Shown: positions 12,020 to 25,214, counted from the stretch's first letter. The stretch is 64,000 nt of DNA from Schizochytrium sp. TIO01 (GCA_004764695.1 SMSO01000004.1:1019501-1083500), one strand, 5' to 3'. A program made the numbers and translations. The notes: generated from the letters alone by a model not told the origin.

Positions 12020-12075
12020 CAATCCAATCTAATCCAATCCAATCCAATCCAATTCAATTCAATCCAATCCAATTC
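12020..12075. repeat. (AATCC)n pentanucleotide repeat
   Basis: About eleven units of AATCC/AATTC with a few variants. Confidence 0.9.
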
Positions 12076-12213
12076 GCTCAAAGCAAGCAGCTTATCTGAG
12101 TTGAAGGTAGAAACCTCCAACGAGCGATCAGACGAGTGCCCCTGCGAAGCTTTCGGCCCTCACGCTGAGTCTTCGAGCAGGGTCTTTGCGTTGTTTTATG
12201 GCTAAATGGCGAT

Positions 12214-12236
12214 TTCATTCATTCATTCATTCATTA
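12214..12236. repeat. (ATTC)n microsatellite
   Basis: Short run of about five ATTC units. Confidence 0.85.
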
Positions 12237-12382
12237 ATGGAAACTAACTAAATAACTCTCTACCATCTACAGAGGTACCTCCAACCTACCGCTGCCTAAG
12301 TACTGCCTAGGGGATAGAGGCTGCCTACTGCTAACTACGCCCATGCAGAGAACACACGAAGAATACCTTCTATAGCTACACC

Positions 12383-12409
12383 TAGCTAGCTAGCTAGCTA
12401 GCTAGCTAC
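12383..12409. repeat. (TAGC)n microsatellite
   Basis: Almost seven units of TAGC. The unit AGCT is self-complementary, so the run can fold on itself. Confidence 0.9.
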
Positions 12410-12665
12410 CAATGGGTATATAAAGAAGAAGGTGGATGATAAGGCTGTTAGAAAGGAAGTAAGTGCCTTGGGAGGTTAAAAAAAGGGGAGCCTTCGAATT
12501 ACCTGAATTTAAAAGAAAAATTTAATCAAATGGAAGCGCCGCCTTTTCTCCTTCTATGCCACGCCACTCGGAGAAACTAGGTTTCATAAAACCCCTCCAC
12601 TGCCAGTGGATGCAGTTTAAACTTAAAAAGTAATATACTTTAAGTTTATATATATTTAATTATTT

Positions 12666-12687
12666 AAAAAAAAAAAAAAAAAAAAAA
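12666..12687. repeat. Poly-A tract
   Basis: About 22 consecutive A residues downstream of an AT-rich stretch. No flanking target-site duplication or retroelement coding sequence is apparent, so I do not call a retroposon. Confidence 0.85.
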
Positions 12688-13516
12688 GGAAAAGAGCTGA
12701 GGTGTTTTTCGAAATTAAAAGCATAAGAAGGTGAAAACTTCAATGAAATGAATAAGTACGATAAGTAGGTAGTAAGAAGTGCTGCTAATCATAAGTACAT
12801 GAGACGTGAAGGTTTTACCTAATGAAATTTTTTTTTGTTTTGTAAATAGTAGACACGATTCTTTGCATTTTTATAAGTGTGTTCGACAAAGAACAGGGAT
12901 ATCACTTGAATGACTCCTGCAGCACGATGTCAGTCAGAAGTCAGTCAGTTTATGACTTCCTTCTACAGCTTCTGTCTCCTTTACCGCCGCTTCTCCGCTC
13001 AAAGTTGTTGTAATCTTGATGAGCTTTCTTCCGCTTTTCCATTCTCTACCTTGTTCCACTCTCCTCACGAACACTTCCTTCCTTTCAAATGAAACAATAC
13101 TAATCTCTTTTTTGCATAGCACAGCGAAATTACCATTTCTTCATTGATTAAAAAATAATATAACAACTAACAAAATTAATCAAAGTGAATTTGCTAGTGA
13201 CCTCCTAGCTACACCTACGGTAATTTGGTAGTGGTGGTAGTATTAGCAGCGGCAGCAGTACTACTTGTAGTACAATTATGCACTTCGATGGAAACTAAAA
13301 AGAGCATCCGACGGGTCCAATTCCCTCCCTCCTGAGGCAACTGAGAGCCACTTCAGCCTTCGATAATCTTGCGTAAGGACGACCAGAAGAGCGCACACCT
13401 TTGAGACACTGAGCTTCAAAGACACAGGACACGGAAAAGATCGCATTCGAGTTAGTTTTCTGAGAGGGCATCCAAAAGGGAACAAGCGAAGTTGTCAAGG
13501 ACCCAGGGAAGCGAAC

Positions 13517-13546
13517 AAGTTCAAGTTCAAGTTCAAGTTCAAGTTC
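13517..13546. repeat. (AAGTTC)n hexanucleotide repeat
   Basis: Five units of AAGTTC, followed at 13556-13588 by a GATCTTGAA-type repeat. Confidence 0.9.
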
Positions 13547-14207
13547 ATTCAGAGGCGATCTTGAAGATCTTGAAGATCTTCAAGGTCTTCCAGAGCTGCA
13601 AAGCTCCGCGCGAAAAGAAAGCGAAGGTTCCCGGCGAAGGGCGTGAGGGAAACTCGTAGCATCTTGAAATGCAGCAGAGAGAGGAGGGTAGCATGAGGTA
13701 ATCTTGGACCATGCCTGCAACGATTCTCGGCGCAATCGTCTTGAAACCAAGCCAAGTTAGTTAGCATCTATCAAAGGGCCAAGGTGGTACCTACAAGCTC
13801 GAGCTCGGTATCTTGAATTGTCCGCTTTCGCTGCCTTCGCTGCCTTTGTTCGTCAGTTCCCGCCAAGATACGTTAATTAATTTACTTGTCGCGCCGTCAG
13901 TTGTTTCGACAAGGGCTCGTTTCTCGATTTTGCCACGAAGATGAGGCGAGAGTTGAGAACTCGACTGACTGGGATCTGCCTGCTTGTCTGCCTGAGGCGC
14001 TTGCTATCGATATTGTGTGCTGCTCACGCAGGCTTTTTCTGCAAGGTTCCGAAACGCGACGATTTTTGCAGCGTGCTTTAAAAGAGACTGCAGTTTTAAA
14101 TCTTTTTGTCACAGGGCCAAACTTTGGAACGTTGGTACACCAATCGCCTGTCTCTATGCGTTTTAAACAAAAGCAAGCTTGCGTGGAGTGCTACGTACCT
14201 AGCCAGC

Positions 14208-14245
14208 AGGTACCTCGTCGTAGGTACCTCGTAGGTACCACCTAC
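14208..14245. repeat. GGTACC-containing palindromic cluster
   Basis: The hexamer GGTACC occurs three times within about 40 bases, each with TCG or AGG neighbours. It is a short direct and inverted repeat cluster without coding context. Confidence 0.7.
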
Positions 14246-16884
14246 CTGGCAGCCCTGCTTCGATGACTCCGCCTTCGAGGACGAAGCTGGAGCGGTACTG
14301 AAGCGCGTGGAAAGCAGACAGAAGATACGTATTACGTATTAGGTGTGTGCCTCGTATTGCGAGCGATTGAGCAGATTTCGGGAGCACGAGCTTTTATAGA
14401 GGGTGACGTGTATTTCAGAAAACTATCATGGCTGCCTTCTCTACGCATTTGCAGATTCGGATACTATGCGGCCATGTCAAAGGTTTTTGTGCAATCTGCA
14501 AATTTGAGGAGACGGTTACTAGCAAAGTGGCTCAAGTAAAGGAAAGAACCTACAACCCCCCGGCTTTGATGGATTTCACGCAAATTTTAGATTAAAATGG
14601 TTTACAACAGTGCTACTCCGTATCCTATGATGAAGGTGAATGAGATTGATGATGCCGAGCTTGAATTCAGACTTCAGTGCTGACAATGCTCGCATGAAAA
14701 CACCACTCTAAAGTCTTCTTCCTTGTGCAATACTTGGACCGCCTTCAAGCAGGGGATCTGCTTGGGAGGTATCAATAACACAATTCCATGCGCAAACACT
14801 ATTTGTCCCAATAGAGAATCTGTGGCGTTGAATCGGGCAATTGCATAAACCTTGTTAAGAGCAGCAGGAACCCCTTGCTAGTAGTAGTCGTAGTCGTTGT
14901 CTTGGTTTGTTTTGGACTTCTTCGAATCCGATCCTCATTTATTTTGAGGAGTTCATTCATTTACTTTGGAGGCTGCAGCGATTGCCTCATATTTAGGATA
15001 CGAGTGAGTTGAGAATAAGGAAAATAGGTGACGGGACCAATTTTCATTAGGCCTGGAACGTTTTTCAAGACTGCTTGCTACACGTGCGCGAGCCCTCCAT
15101 ATCTGCATCATTCTAAAAAACGGCACCGACGCGGATAGAACGAGGGTCTCGTTTCCTCGACCTATAAGCCTCGAAGTGCGGGTTTTGTTGTGTTTTGTCC
15201 TCGCCTTCGCATGAGCTCGCTTGAAGTTTAACTCTTCAAGATGTCGTGAGAATGCACACGAATTAACCACTGACTGTTGAAAATCCGAGACGTTTAAAGA
15301 GGCGGCCGCTGCCACACACTTTGCCTGACCACATATAAATAAATGAAAGCAAGAGAACGAACTCAGAGTAGAGTGTTTTCCATTTCCACCGTCAGTTCAT
15401 TACCAATTCTAATCACTACTTGGGCACTTTGATGGCTCCAAAGACGCTGCTCGGGTGATCGATTTTTAGATTCAAGACCCGCGATCAACAGATAGACAGA
15501 CTCCTGTTGAAGTGCGATGCTTAGGTCAATGCGCTGCTTTAAATATAACCAGAATATAGCTATAATATAGCTGTAATATAGTTGGGAGAGGCGGCTTCTC
15601 TATAAAGCTCACATGAACTTTGAGCAACGCCATGCTGGCAGCAACTTAAAACCGAAAGGCGTTTTATTTGTAATCTCATCTTCTGTATCTTTACTGTTAT
15701 TTGTTTATTCATTCCATTCCTTACAAACTTGTAGTACTAAATCGTGTTTAAATAAAAAATAACATAAACAAAGTAAATAAAATGTGAGCTAGCACGGTTC
15801 AAAGGAAGTGGAAACCCCTTTCAAAGGTTCGAGAGAACGCTCAGATGATACTAAGCGGGTGGTAGTAGTAGTACAGGTTCTTCTAACACCGAAAATGTCT
15901 AGCGAGCAGGGCAAAAAGAAAAGAAAAATTACATCAAAGCCGCAGAGGTGAATGAGTGTGATAACGAATGAACGCCCTTGTCGTGACCAAACTAGTGTTT
16001 TCCTCAATAACATAACATAACATAACAGAACATAAAGTATTATCTTACATGGTTCTAAACATACTTACAGAAAGGTATAGTATTTAAAACTTAAAAAAAT
16101 GAAAAGATAATAGATAATGGACATTGGGATCGAGGTTAGCCCATCTACACGGAAGCAATTACTGGTATCTTCAACGCCCGAGGCTTTCACTCGATCTGGC
16201 TTCAGAAGGCGTTCGAGGATTCCGACCACAATCGACGGAGAGAGTAAAGAGCATCGTGATTTGAGTGATCATACTCTGCAACAGAGAGCTCAGGGTCAAC
16301 GCTCACAGAAATATTGCACGCGGCCTACTTCACTTCACTTTTTATCACGTCCGCCGACTTCCACCAGGTACTATTACTGCCCCTACCACTTTTGAAATTA
16401 AAAAAAAAACAAAAAAAATTATGAGAAAGCGAAAAAAAAACAAAAAAACAAGCAAAACAAAAACAAGCAAAAACTTCGGTAGGTCTAGTGGAAAGTCTAG
16501 TGGAAACTACATACATTAAACATAAAAAACTACAAAGAAAGAAAAAGAGTGAGTTAAGAGTAAAACCAAAGCCGAAAGAGTCATTGCTTAAAACCCACTT
16601 TAGCTGACTAAGAAAGAAAAACACGAGAATTGGAATTGCAAGAAAGCAAAACAGAGATGCACAAACACAGATTTTCTCACTTCAAGTAAAGGGACAGCAA
16701 CGAGCCAATCCGTACGTACACCAAATTGGCAGGCGCAAGCCGTTCCCAACCATCGACAAGCCGTCGATAATCGGTGTGCAGAGGCACATGGGTGACGGCT
16801 GGCTGGCCTGAGGCTTGGCTCCTTCGACCGCCTTGATTTGTTGCCAAGCTTTCTATCCAATCTTCGACAGATTTGCACATCCAC

Positions 16885-17032
16885 TGCTCATTCACTCATT
16901 CATTCATTCATTCAATTACACAATCATTCATTCCTTCATTCATTCAATTACAATCATTCATTCATTCATTTATTCCATTACAATCGTTCATTCAATTACA
17001 ATCACTCAATTACAATCAATCATTCATTCACG
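16885..17032. repeat. Imperfect (ATTC)n array with interspersed ATTACA units
   Basis: Roughly 150 bases of CATTCATT runs broken by AATTACAATC blocks. The block itself recurs several times, which gives a two-level repeat. The open frames across it read only Ile/His/Ser/Phe and are artefacts. Confidence 0.9.
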
Positions 17033-18012
17033 AAGCTCCAGTACCAAGGTACCTGCTGACTAGTGCGTGCCTAGGTACTACTACTGATACCTCCCTCCCT
17101 TCCCCCTCTAGCTAGAACTCTATGGAGCTGGGAAGCATCAAGCGATCTTTGCATTGTAAAGGGATCTTTGCATCGATTGTAAACAAAGGCTCCTCTATAG
17201 GTCCGTACGGCCGCTTTCCACCTTGCCAGAGCCGGCTCTGCGATGCTCGAGTCTGCCCTCTTCGCCACCTTTCGACGGAGGCAGCCCATTCGAGCAGTTC
17301 CTGCGACGAAGGTCTCTTCGCTCAACGAAGAAGAATCAAGTTTGCAGACACTGCGCCAAAGAGAGAGAGAAAGAACGCCCTTCTTTTCCGGCGTAGTGAA
17401 TGACAGAGACCTCAATCTCAAAGCTTTATCCATCGCCCTTTAAACAGTCGCTCATGAAAACGAAAACGTTACGGCTGCTTCGCTTTCACCCGCCACTCCT
17501 AGCCAGCCAGTAGCCAGCTCCTAGCGAGGAAAGCACAGCCTTTCCTGCTTCTCTATTATTTCATATAATGAAAAAAGATCTATAGATAGATAGCCTCACT
17601 CGCTCGTTCTGGATCCAGGGACCGCACTACTGCGTTTGATGATGCATTGTGGCCCTCCGCGCCGAGCTTCGAGAGCGTCGGCAGCTCAAGAGCTCGGCCT
17701 GTGGCCTCCTCTGGGGCCTGGGCCTGAGAGCCACCAAGGCGTGGCGTGGCTCGCCTCCATTTCGCAAAGCTCTCGCGCCGCCGCCAGAACTCGAGGCCTG
17801 GCTACGGTCATCTATTCGATACTATGTGACCTATTCGATACTATGGGAACTGGTTACCTTTTTTTTCTCTTCTCTCTTCTTAGAGGTCGTGCCGAGTTGA
17901 AATGTTTTAACCTCAACTACGTACGTACCTGTTTCTTACGCCCTACTACCTGACTGCTACGAGCTCTGCGATAGCTGTTTAGTGTTATTATAATTTGATT
18001 TTTATTTATAAT

Positions 18013-18038
18013 TTGATTGATTGATTGATTGATTGATT
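18013..18038. repeat. (GATT)n microsatellite
   Basis: About six units of GATT. Confidence 0.85.
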
Positions 18039-18131
18039 TTTAAAAAGAAGTTTTAATTCAATTACTTCTATCAGTGATAAGAGGAGGGAGGGGAACAGTA
18101 ACGATAATATAATCAAAGGCTGTCGCTGTCT

Positions 18132-18401
18132 CTAATTCTCAGGTAGTAAGGCAGGCGAAAGATCTCCCACAGAGAGTATTTGCACGTCTTCTGCCCTTCT
18201 GCCGCAAAAAGGTTCACGATACACCCCTATAGAGAATCCCCCTGGTTCCCACCCGCCTTGGGAGAAGGCGATGATATGGGCATTTTCAGGACTTCGGAGA
18301 AGTTTGACCTCCAATGCTGCGCGACTAATGCTCCGTTCTCCATGTAATTGGTTGTTCCCTACCCTGCGGCTCTCTAGATTTTCTTGGGGAGAGCGGTGCA
18401 T
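18132..18401 (-). pseudogene. Coding-like open frame of 89 codons, possible gene remnant
   Basis: ATG at 18401, stop at 18132. The translation has balanced composition, unlike the repeat-driven frames around it, with segments such as ALEVKLLRSPENAHIIAF and EPFCGRRAEDVQILSVGDL. I do not recognise a family. It stands alone in a gene-poor zone without an obvious partner exon, so it may be a decayed fragment, an isolated exon or chance. Confidence 0.2.
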
Positions 18402-19274
18402 ACCCGGACCAGGAGGGAGTTATAGTATAAGTTGTTTTTTTCGTAACTTCGAAAGTCCTTGTGTCGGAGTATCTTCCTGAGATACGCCCTAATGTAAAAA
18501 GCTACCGCGTCTTTCCTTCCTCCCCCCTTTCGACTATTTCTGTTTATCTACAGTGTACTTTAACTTCAAGTTAGATTTTTATTTATTTAAAATAAGTTAT
18601 GCGGTGTTGTCGTAGTTTTAAAATTTTAATTATTTTAATTTTAGTTTCAAAATAAAGTAAACATTTTACCCCCAGAAAATGAATTAAACAATATAACATA
18701 TAAACTGTCTGCGAAGTAATAAGTAATATTTTTTCTTCTCCACAATTTCCAAACGTAGTTCATTAGTCGCAGATCGAAGAGTGCTATTGAGAGATGGGAC
18801 AAATGTTTCAAACCGGGAACTCCTCTGAAAACACTCCTATTACCACTAGGGCCTAGGTACTTCTTCCGAGTCCTCTTACTCCTTTAAGTCTTCCACTTTC
18901 TCGATTTCTTTTTCATACGCGTGCCACAATAATGAATGATTTTGTTGTTTCTGTTTTTGCATGAATGCGAGTGAGGAGAACCGTGCGACGATAATGCTTC
19001 GTGAAGTTGAACACGGCCTCCAAAAGAACGGGTGAGGCCATCTCGAACTTACTTCTCACGCGGAGGATGCTTTGCCAACATCGATTGCTTTGAACTCTCG
19101 ATAGAAGCTTTCTGTGAAGTCTGCAAGAGAAGAGAGAATTCGACTTTCTGTTCCTGCCAGCACTACGACTGTTTCATGGTGATCTGTGATACATCGCAGA
19201 TGTCAAAATCGAGCCATGATGTCAGTGATGTCTCGAAGAGCGTGCTACGAGAGCATGTGTGATGTAATACAGCA

Positions 19275-19458
19275 AAGGCTGCAGGCGCACGAGGTTCGGA
19301 GAAGCAGTGGCAGAACTAGAGCGAGTTCAAGCGAGAGTCCGCTAAGTTGAAGACGAAAATGCCTCATTGCGAAGCATCGCTGTGCGATCAGAACAAAAGG
19401 CAGACAATAAACGATTGCTTTCTTCGCTGATGTCAGCACTCACTCAACGCAGGTCATG
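19275..19458 (+). pseudogene. Possible decayed coiled-coil coding fragment
   Basis: One forward frame here reads a helix-forming sequence, FGEAVAELERVQARVR, then an in-frame TAA, then VEDENASLRSIAVRSEQ and KRLLSSLMSALTQRRS before a stop at the end of the region. The heptad-like spacing of L/V/A with E/R/Q is typical of a coiled coil. The internal stop is one base from a sense codon (CAA). A purine-rich strand can mimic this pattern, so the call is tentative. Confidence 0.25.
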
Positions 19459-20005
19459 ACTAGCCTGCGCGTTTGCCTTATAAAAATTTAAAATAGAAGA
19501 TCAATAACCTAAAACAATAAAAAAGAGAATGCTAGAAGATGAAGCAATAAAGAATGCAGAACGCAGAAACAACTGGCCCTCCACAGAACTTTCAAGAGGA
19601 GCTAGTTGCCTCCGTGTAAGCAAAAGGCAAACGCTCTATAAACGCTCCCAGGGTGTGTAAAACCAAGACCGTGGGCAAACTAAAGCTCTTTCCATGAATG
19701 AATGAATTAATCAATGAATGTGAGATAAATCATAAACTGCATTCGTTTCTTGCTTACTGAGCAATTTCTGGACGAAATTGCGGAGTTCATAAGTTTTCTT
19801 TCTACTGCATTCATCATGATGATGTCGCGAGCTCTCGGAATTGAAAAAACCTCTAATCACTATCGCAATGATGGCAATTAGATTACGAGCAACTATAGAC
19901 GGTTTTAGTAGAAAGTAAGTAGTTACGATTCCAAGATTCTCGACTGTCTTCATGACAACGAACACGATGATGTGAATTCTTGACTTGTTTATGGGAACCA
20001 CGACT

Positions 20006-20046
20006 TGATTTGATTTAATGTGATTTAATGTGATTTAATTTGATTC
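20006..20046. repeat. TGATTTAA short tandem repeat
   Basis: Three to four imperfect copies of TGATTTAATG. Confidence 0.8.
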
Positions 20047-20154
20047 AGGTGTCTACATTTAACTACGTAGTACTTGATGGGGAGGTGACGTACGCATTTA
20101 TTTTCATGTATTCTAGCAGAAAAGATTACAGTCCGAGTCAGTCAGGATTATTAA

Positions 20155-20361
20155 GTTGCACACCGTATTAACCTGGGATTTGCGAGGCTTCTTTGCGACG
20201 GCGAGCAAGCGGTTCTTGAGCTCAAGGTATACATGCTCGAACTATCACGGCCTTTGGCCACCGACTCTGAAAAGATGATGCAATTGATTTTCGAAAGCAT
20301 CCCATCACGAGTGCCCATTCGCCAGCCTGAGGAACACATGAACTCCGGCCACCAGGGTTGA
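20155..20361 (+). pseudogene. Exon-like coding fragment of 68 codons
   Basis: After an AAG acceptor-like site (preceded by TAA 20152-20154) a forward frame stays open to TGA 20359-20361. It reads like real protein: INLGFARLLCDGEQAVLE, LKVYMLELSRPLATDSEK, MMQLIFESIPSRVPIRQ. There is no initiating ATG near its start. A GTAAGT donor-like site at about 19914 would allow an upstream exon reading ELSELKKPLITIAMMAIRL, but the frame upstream of that is broken. The best reading is an internal or terminal exon of an unrecognised gene, or part of a decayed gene. Confidence 0.33.
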
Positions 20362-20836
20362 GTTTGTTTTATGCTTATTCTTGGTTTTCATGTTTAATCA
20401 AAATTAACAAAACAACAAATCATGAATCAGCAACCTTGAAAAGACAAACACGAAACAAAATTGTTGCAGTACTTAATTACTAGTACTTGGCGGTAGCTAG
20501 CTAGCTATACCCACCTACTATATTATTACGAGCCAGTAACACGGTGTGTTTTCGCCGTTCGGCAATTTCCACCTTCAGAATGTCTTCGAGCCTCAACCTT
20601 TCTCAATCTTGTTCAACATTGCGCACTGCTGCTGCGGAGAAAGAAACCACGGCACGAAATCCTCGCTTTCTTCGCCGTGCTTAGGCGGCCTTTCCGTCGG
20701 GGTCCAGTTACCGACGGTTCACCAGCCGCGAGAATGTGCGCGTGGAAGGTATCCTCGAATGGCCACCGAGAGTCGTGAATGTTTGCAGAACAAAGGCACA
20801 AATGAGAGGGAAAGAGGCAAAGTCAAATTGCGCGAG

Positions 20837-20896
<60 letters not shown>
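20837..20896. repeat. (TTTC)n microsatellite, about 60 bases
   Basis: Fifteen near-perfect TTTC units. Confidence 0.95.
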
Positions 20897-21999
20897 ATGT
20901 GGTAGCTGGCTAGCCAGCTAGCTACCTATGCACCTAAGGTTTTATAATTGGCATGTGATTATACCCTCATTCATACAAACAGACGGCGCCAGATGTCTCT
21001 AACTCTGAAGTCTCGATCACAGATAGCTGAAGAGCTGCATCAAAACATGTGTACCTTCTCGTGAATCTGCACGAGCAGTCAGCGCCTTCAGCTCAAGTCT
21101 CATGAATCCGACGAGCCCGTCTTCGCTTGAGATTCTGGCCTTATTGCGCGAAAGCAGGTAACTTGAAGAAACCAATAAATCGTCGGAGAAGCCTTTTGTG
21201 CGCTCTGGTGAACAAATAGAGGGACCAATCAATGGTTCTCTACCTTCGAACTCGCAGCAGATGAGAACCGACCTCAATCTGGATCAGGCGATAACAATCA
21301 TACCATCCATTCTGAAAACCAGCATATATTTTACAAAATCTTGGTTTTGACTGCAGCGCGTTTCCTCAGCTATTCTATAGGTACCTACTTGTTTACCTTG
21401 CTGCTATTACTCTCTATATTGAAAGGTGACTTTCTTTGATCTCTCTTTCTGATTGCAGTCGTTATCTATCTACCTATCTACTCGTATCCCCTCTTTGGTG
21501 TGTTTCACTGCCGTCGCTAAGATCTTCGCGATTTCCTGAGATGGGATAGTTTTTCGAGAATTCAATTGCCATTGATCGAAGACTCTCGCAAAGCCATACG
21601 CGGAGTAGAGATGACTGACTTTCGTCACGATTATTTGTTGTTTTCTTGGGGCCGATTCTTCGGGCGTCGTACTTTTGCCTACTATACTATGCAGTCTTTC
21701 ACAATCAATTTCGTGAAACCAAAAATTTTATTCAAACCAAAAAAAGTCAAAATTAAAAAACACATTTTGAAAACAAACAAAAGAATAGCGAAAAACACTT
21801 TTCCTTGGTAAAGAGAAACTCTTTTCTCGTATTTCAAAATGATTCGGCTATGATATGTAGTAAGTACCTTGTAATTGTAATTTTGAAAATTAAAACTAAA
21901 AAGAGTACTGCCTATCTATCGAAGTTCTTCTGAGGGGTGGGTGTCCTAAGTGCGCGAGTTAATCTAAACACTACCCCTCCCCCGCGCCGCGTCCGTCTA

Positions 22000-22220
22000 T
22001 TTTGGAGCCCTCCAACAGAAGCGAAGAAAGCGATTACTCAATCTCTGCGTTCGCTCGAATGAATGCCTTTTCAAGTTCAGATTGCCAAGATCGTGATGGA
22101 GGAGGACTTTCCCTGAGCAAAGCTGCTCAAGCATTCATGAAAACGCGCACGAGAGTCTCTGTAACAGCATTTCGTACTTTTCATGCTTCCTCACGAGCGA
22201 GTTTCTTCATCTCCTGACAG
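22000..22220 (-). pseudogene. Possible decayed helical coding fragment
   Basis: One minus-strand frame reads QEMKKLAREEA, a TGA, KVRNAVTETLVRVFMNA, another TGA, then AALLRESPPPSRSWQSELEK and AFIRANAEIE. The two TGA codons interrupt an otherwise protein-like helical sequence, as expected of a pseudogene. Homology is not established. Confidence 0.22.
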
Positions 22221-22318
22221 TATCTGAAGGTGTTCTCTCTGCTTGGTTGCAAGGAAAGAAAGCTTGACTATATTTCTTAGCTAGGCTGTTTGTTTCTTTA
22301 GTCATTTGTTTAGTTATT

Positions 22319-22378
22319 ATTCATTCATTCATTCATTCATTCATTCATTCATTCATTCATTCATTCATTCATTCATTT
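22319..22378. repeat. (ATTC)n microsatellite, about 58 bases
   Basis: Fourteen near-perfect ATTC units flanked by T-rich sequence. Confidence 0.95.
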
Positions 22379-23125
22379 TTTTAAAACTAAAAGAACATTT
22401 TTGAAAAAAGTGAATAGAATAGAAGACCAATACGAAATTGAAGTGACCAAATTAAATCAGATCAAATCAAAAACCAGATCAAATCAAATCAAATCGAATT
22501 AGATCATAGTAATGTAAAGAAAGTTGAAACAATTTTAGGCAATCCAAAGCAAAATGCAAGCAAAACCAAAGCAAGTCAATTCAAGTTAAACTAACTCGAG
22601 CCTTTTTGCGGTTTACTGCTGTTTGCTGTCGCTAATCTACATCGTCGAAGGTATACCATATTATATAGATAGACACTACCTACTAGTAGTTTAGAACTCA
22701 ATCTCGACATTGGAATTACTTTATTATTTTCCTTCTATCTATATTTTCTTAATTCTATCGAAACTCACCGTACTTCTGGATGGGAGAGTGTTTGGGCGAT
22801 TACAATGGGCCCTGACTACCCTTCCATTGACCCCTTCAATGATACCTTCGACGTTTACTTATCTCCACAGAGGGTGGAACTCGAGGAAGCTGAGCAAACT
22901 TTTATTCTCTCTCTAGAGCTCTAGCTAGGGATGATGAAACGTGTGACTTACCCATCCTGAAAGAGCAGCATAGTGAGAGTGATGGAGTTGATGGGAAATA
23001 ATGCAAAGAACCTTACGGGTCCCTTGGTTTGGCGAACTCGATCCTTCAGGCCCCGACTCTGCATCAGAGCCCCTGCGCAGCTTCAGTGGAGTATCCTCAC
23101 AGGGGTTCCAGCTGTGGTGGTATTT

Positions 23126-23362
23126 TCACGTTGCTCCAGACAAGCCTTTGAGTCTACTCCACTGAGGTAGATACTCGCCCATGGTCTCATATCCTTCAAT
23201 TAGCTGTTCCCGAGAGCGAGGCAAAGTTTCCCGCAGTTCCTCGTGCCCTTGTTTCTTCCTTTGCGCCTTTCTCAGAACTCGCACTCCTATCCAAACCGGT
23301 AGAAACGCAGTTAGGATTCGAGGGTTTGAAACTTCCTTCGAACGAAAGTGGTAGCATTCCAA
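23126..23362 (-). pseudogene. Coding-like open frame of 78 codons, unknown
   Basis: Minus-strand frame from ATG 23362 with balanced composition, including LTAFLPVWIGVRVLRKAQ and EELRETLPRSREQLIEGYET. No family is recognised and there is no neighbouring exon. It may be a gene remnant or chance. Confidence 0.18.
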
Positions 23363-23707
23363 ATTTTGAAATTCAATTAGTTTTGAAATTGTCCTGTTTT
23401 TTTCAAGTTGGTTTTTCTTTCCAGCTGTATAGTGAGTACACCTTTGAGTTACATTTCTATTCCTCTTTTATAGATAGATGTATTTTCGAAAAGGGAACGA
23501 ACTGATGATTAGCCAGGAGGTATCTACTTCAAGGTTTGCTTTCCTGAGGACTGGAGCTTCCCGAATCGCCAGAGCAAACGCAAAGCCCCCTTTGGAGGCA
23601 GAGAAGCGAAGGAAGCTCACGATATCTGGCCTCCTTTTCCCTGCTTTCTTTCCTCAAGTAGTTCTCGCTTCTTTCTCTCCCTTGTTTGCTTCTTTTTGCT
23701 CCTATTC

Positions 23708-23819
<112 letters not shown>

Positions 23820-25049
23820 CTCGACTCATTTGGTCAAATATGATACATACAACATCAGTGAAATAAGTAGAGAAACAGTGAATGAATGAGAGAAACGACG
23901 ATCGATTCTGCTTCAGGCTTCTCGGACATTCGTTGCGCCTTCTCTCGTGCTCTCAGAGAAGTTCCTCTCTTCGCCGCGACTTCGTCCCTTCTCTGTTCTG
24001 TCGAGGGTTTCGAAAGCCAGAAAAGGAAAAAGATGGAGAGAAGCAGGAGGAAGAGCTGTTGTTTTCAAGTCCTCCTTTGACCTTAAGAAGCTGAGGAGAA
24101 AGAAAGTTCAAAGTAAAAGCCTGTTTCAAAGAATTCGTTTCGTCAAGTTAGTTAGCCATGTATAATAAGGGAAAAGAAAAGGTCAGTCAGTCACAACGAA
24201 GGGGAGAAAGCGAGGAAGAAAAGAAGCGCCGGGGACTACTCCAATACTTCCTTCTTCCCTCCTACCATAAAGTGTAGGAGTAGCGCTGCGTACTAGCGTG
24301 GTCGGAGAAACTAAACGAGGCAGGTTTAGAGTTTTTCCGCCTCTCAGTCGCGCCTGCCTTTGTCCACTCTCAATATATCTCCCCTAATTTCCATTGGAGC
24401 ACTTTATTTTAACTTTGCTTAATAAGTGAAAAAGTGGTTTTGAATTTTGAATTTAAAAGAAAAAAGGGAAATGGAAATGGCTTTTTAAAATAAACATAGC
24501 CAAGGTGAAAACAGTGTCTTCCACAGAAGAAGAGAGACCTCGATCGCTCGATCCTCGGGAAGAGAAAGAAAGCCTTCCTCCTTCGCAGGCCGTGAGACCC
24601 TGCCATGAAGGCGGCGCAGACCTGAGCCAACGGCGCCTGCGATCTCTTTGGGAGGCGTTCGCAGCGGCCTTTGGATGTCTCGTGCTGCGAGAACCGAGGT
24701 ATTCCAAAATATCTGCAATTTCAAGCAATCAAGACTCTGCCTGCTTTCACTTAATTCTTCTTAATGCGTACACAAACAATACTTTGCAGAATAATAATAA
24801 ATAAATTGAAAAGTACATGTTCCTACTACTTTCCCCTACGGATTGTGCCTACACCTAAACCTTTGATCTTCAATCTTCAAATTTCTGCCGGCATTTACAT
24901 ACGGTATTGCTTGTTTGCAATTCCACCGTGTTCAGAAGCAGAGCAAAAAGGCTCTCATGAGAGTTGATGCGAAAGTTTCAACAGTTCGCTCCTCGAATGA
25001 CAAAAAAGGAAAACAAACAGACAACTTGAAACAAACACACTCCAAAAAA

Positions 25050-25214
25050 ACAAACAAACAAACAAACAATTTCAAACAAACAATTTCAAATAAACAAACA
25101 AACAAACAAACAAACAAACAAACAAACAAACAAACAAACAAACAAACAAACAAATAAACAAACAAACAAACAAACAAACAAACAAACAAACAAACAAACA
25201 AACAAACAAAACAA
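25050..25214. repeat. (AAAC)n microsatellite, about 165 bases
   Basis: Around forty AAAC units with two short TTTCAAACAAAC interruptions. It is the longest pure simple repeat in the window. Confidence 0.97.

Noticed and set aside
12666-12687. Poly-A tract as the tail of a retroposed gene
   Set aside because: No coding remnant is recognisable upstream and no flanking direct repeat is visible. It is better described as a simple repeat.
17071-17433. 120-codon minus-strand open frame
   Set aside because: Mixed composition but no recognisable motif. It overlaps two plus-strand frames of similar length and ends in low-complexity sequence, so I could not separate it from chance.
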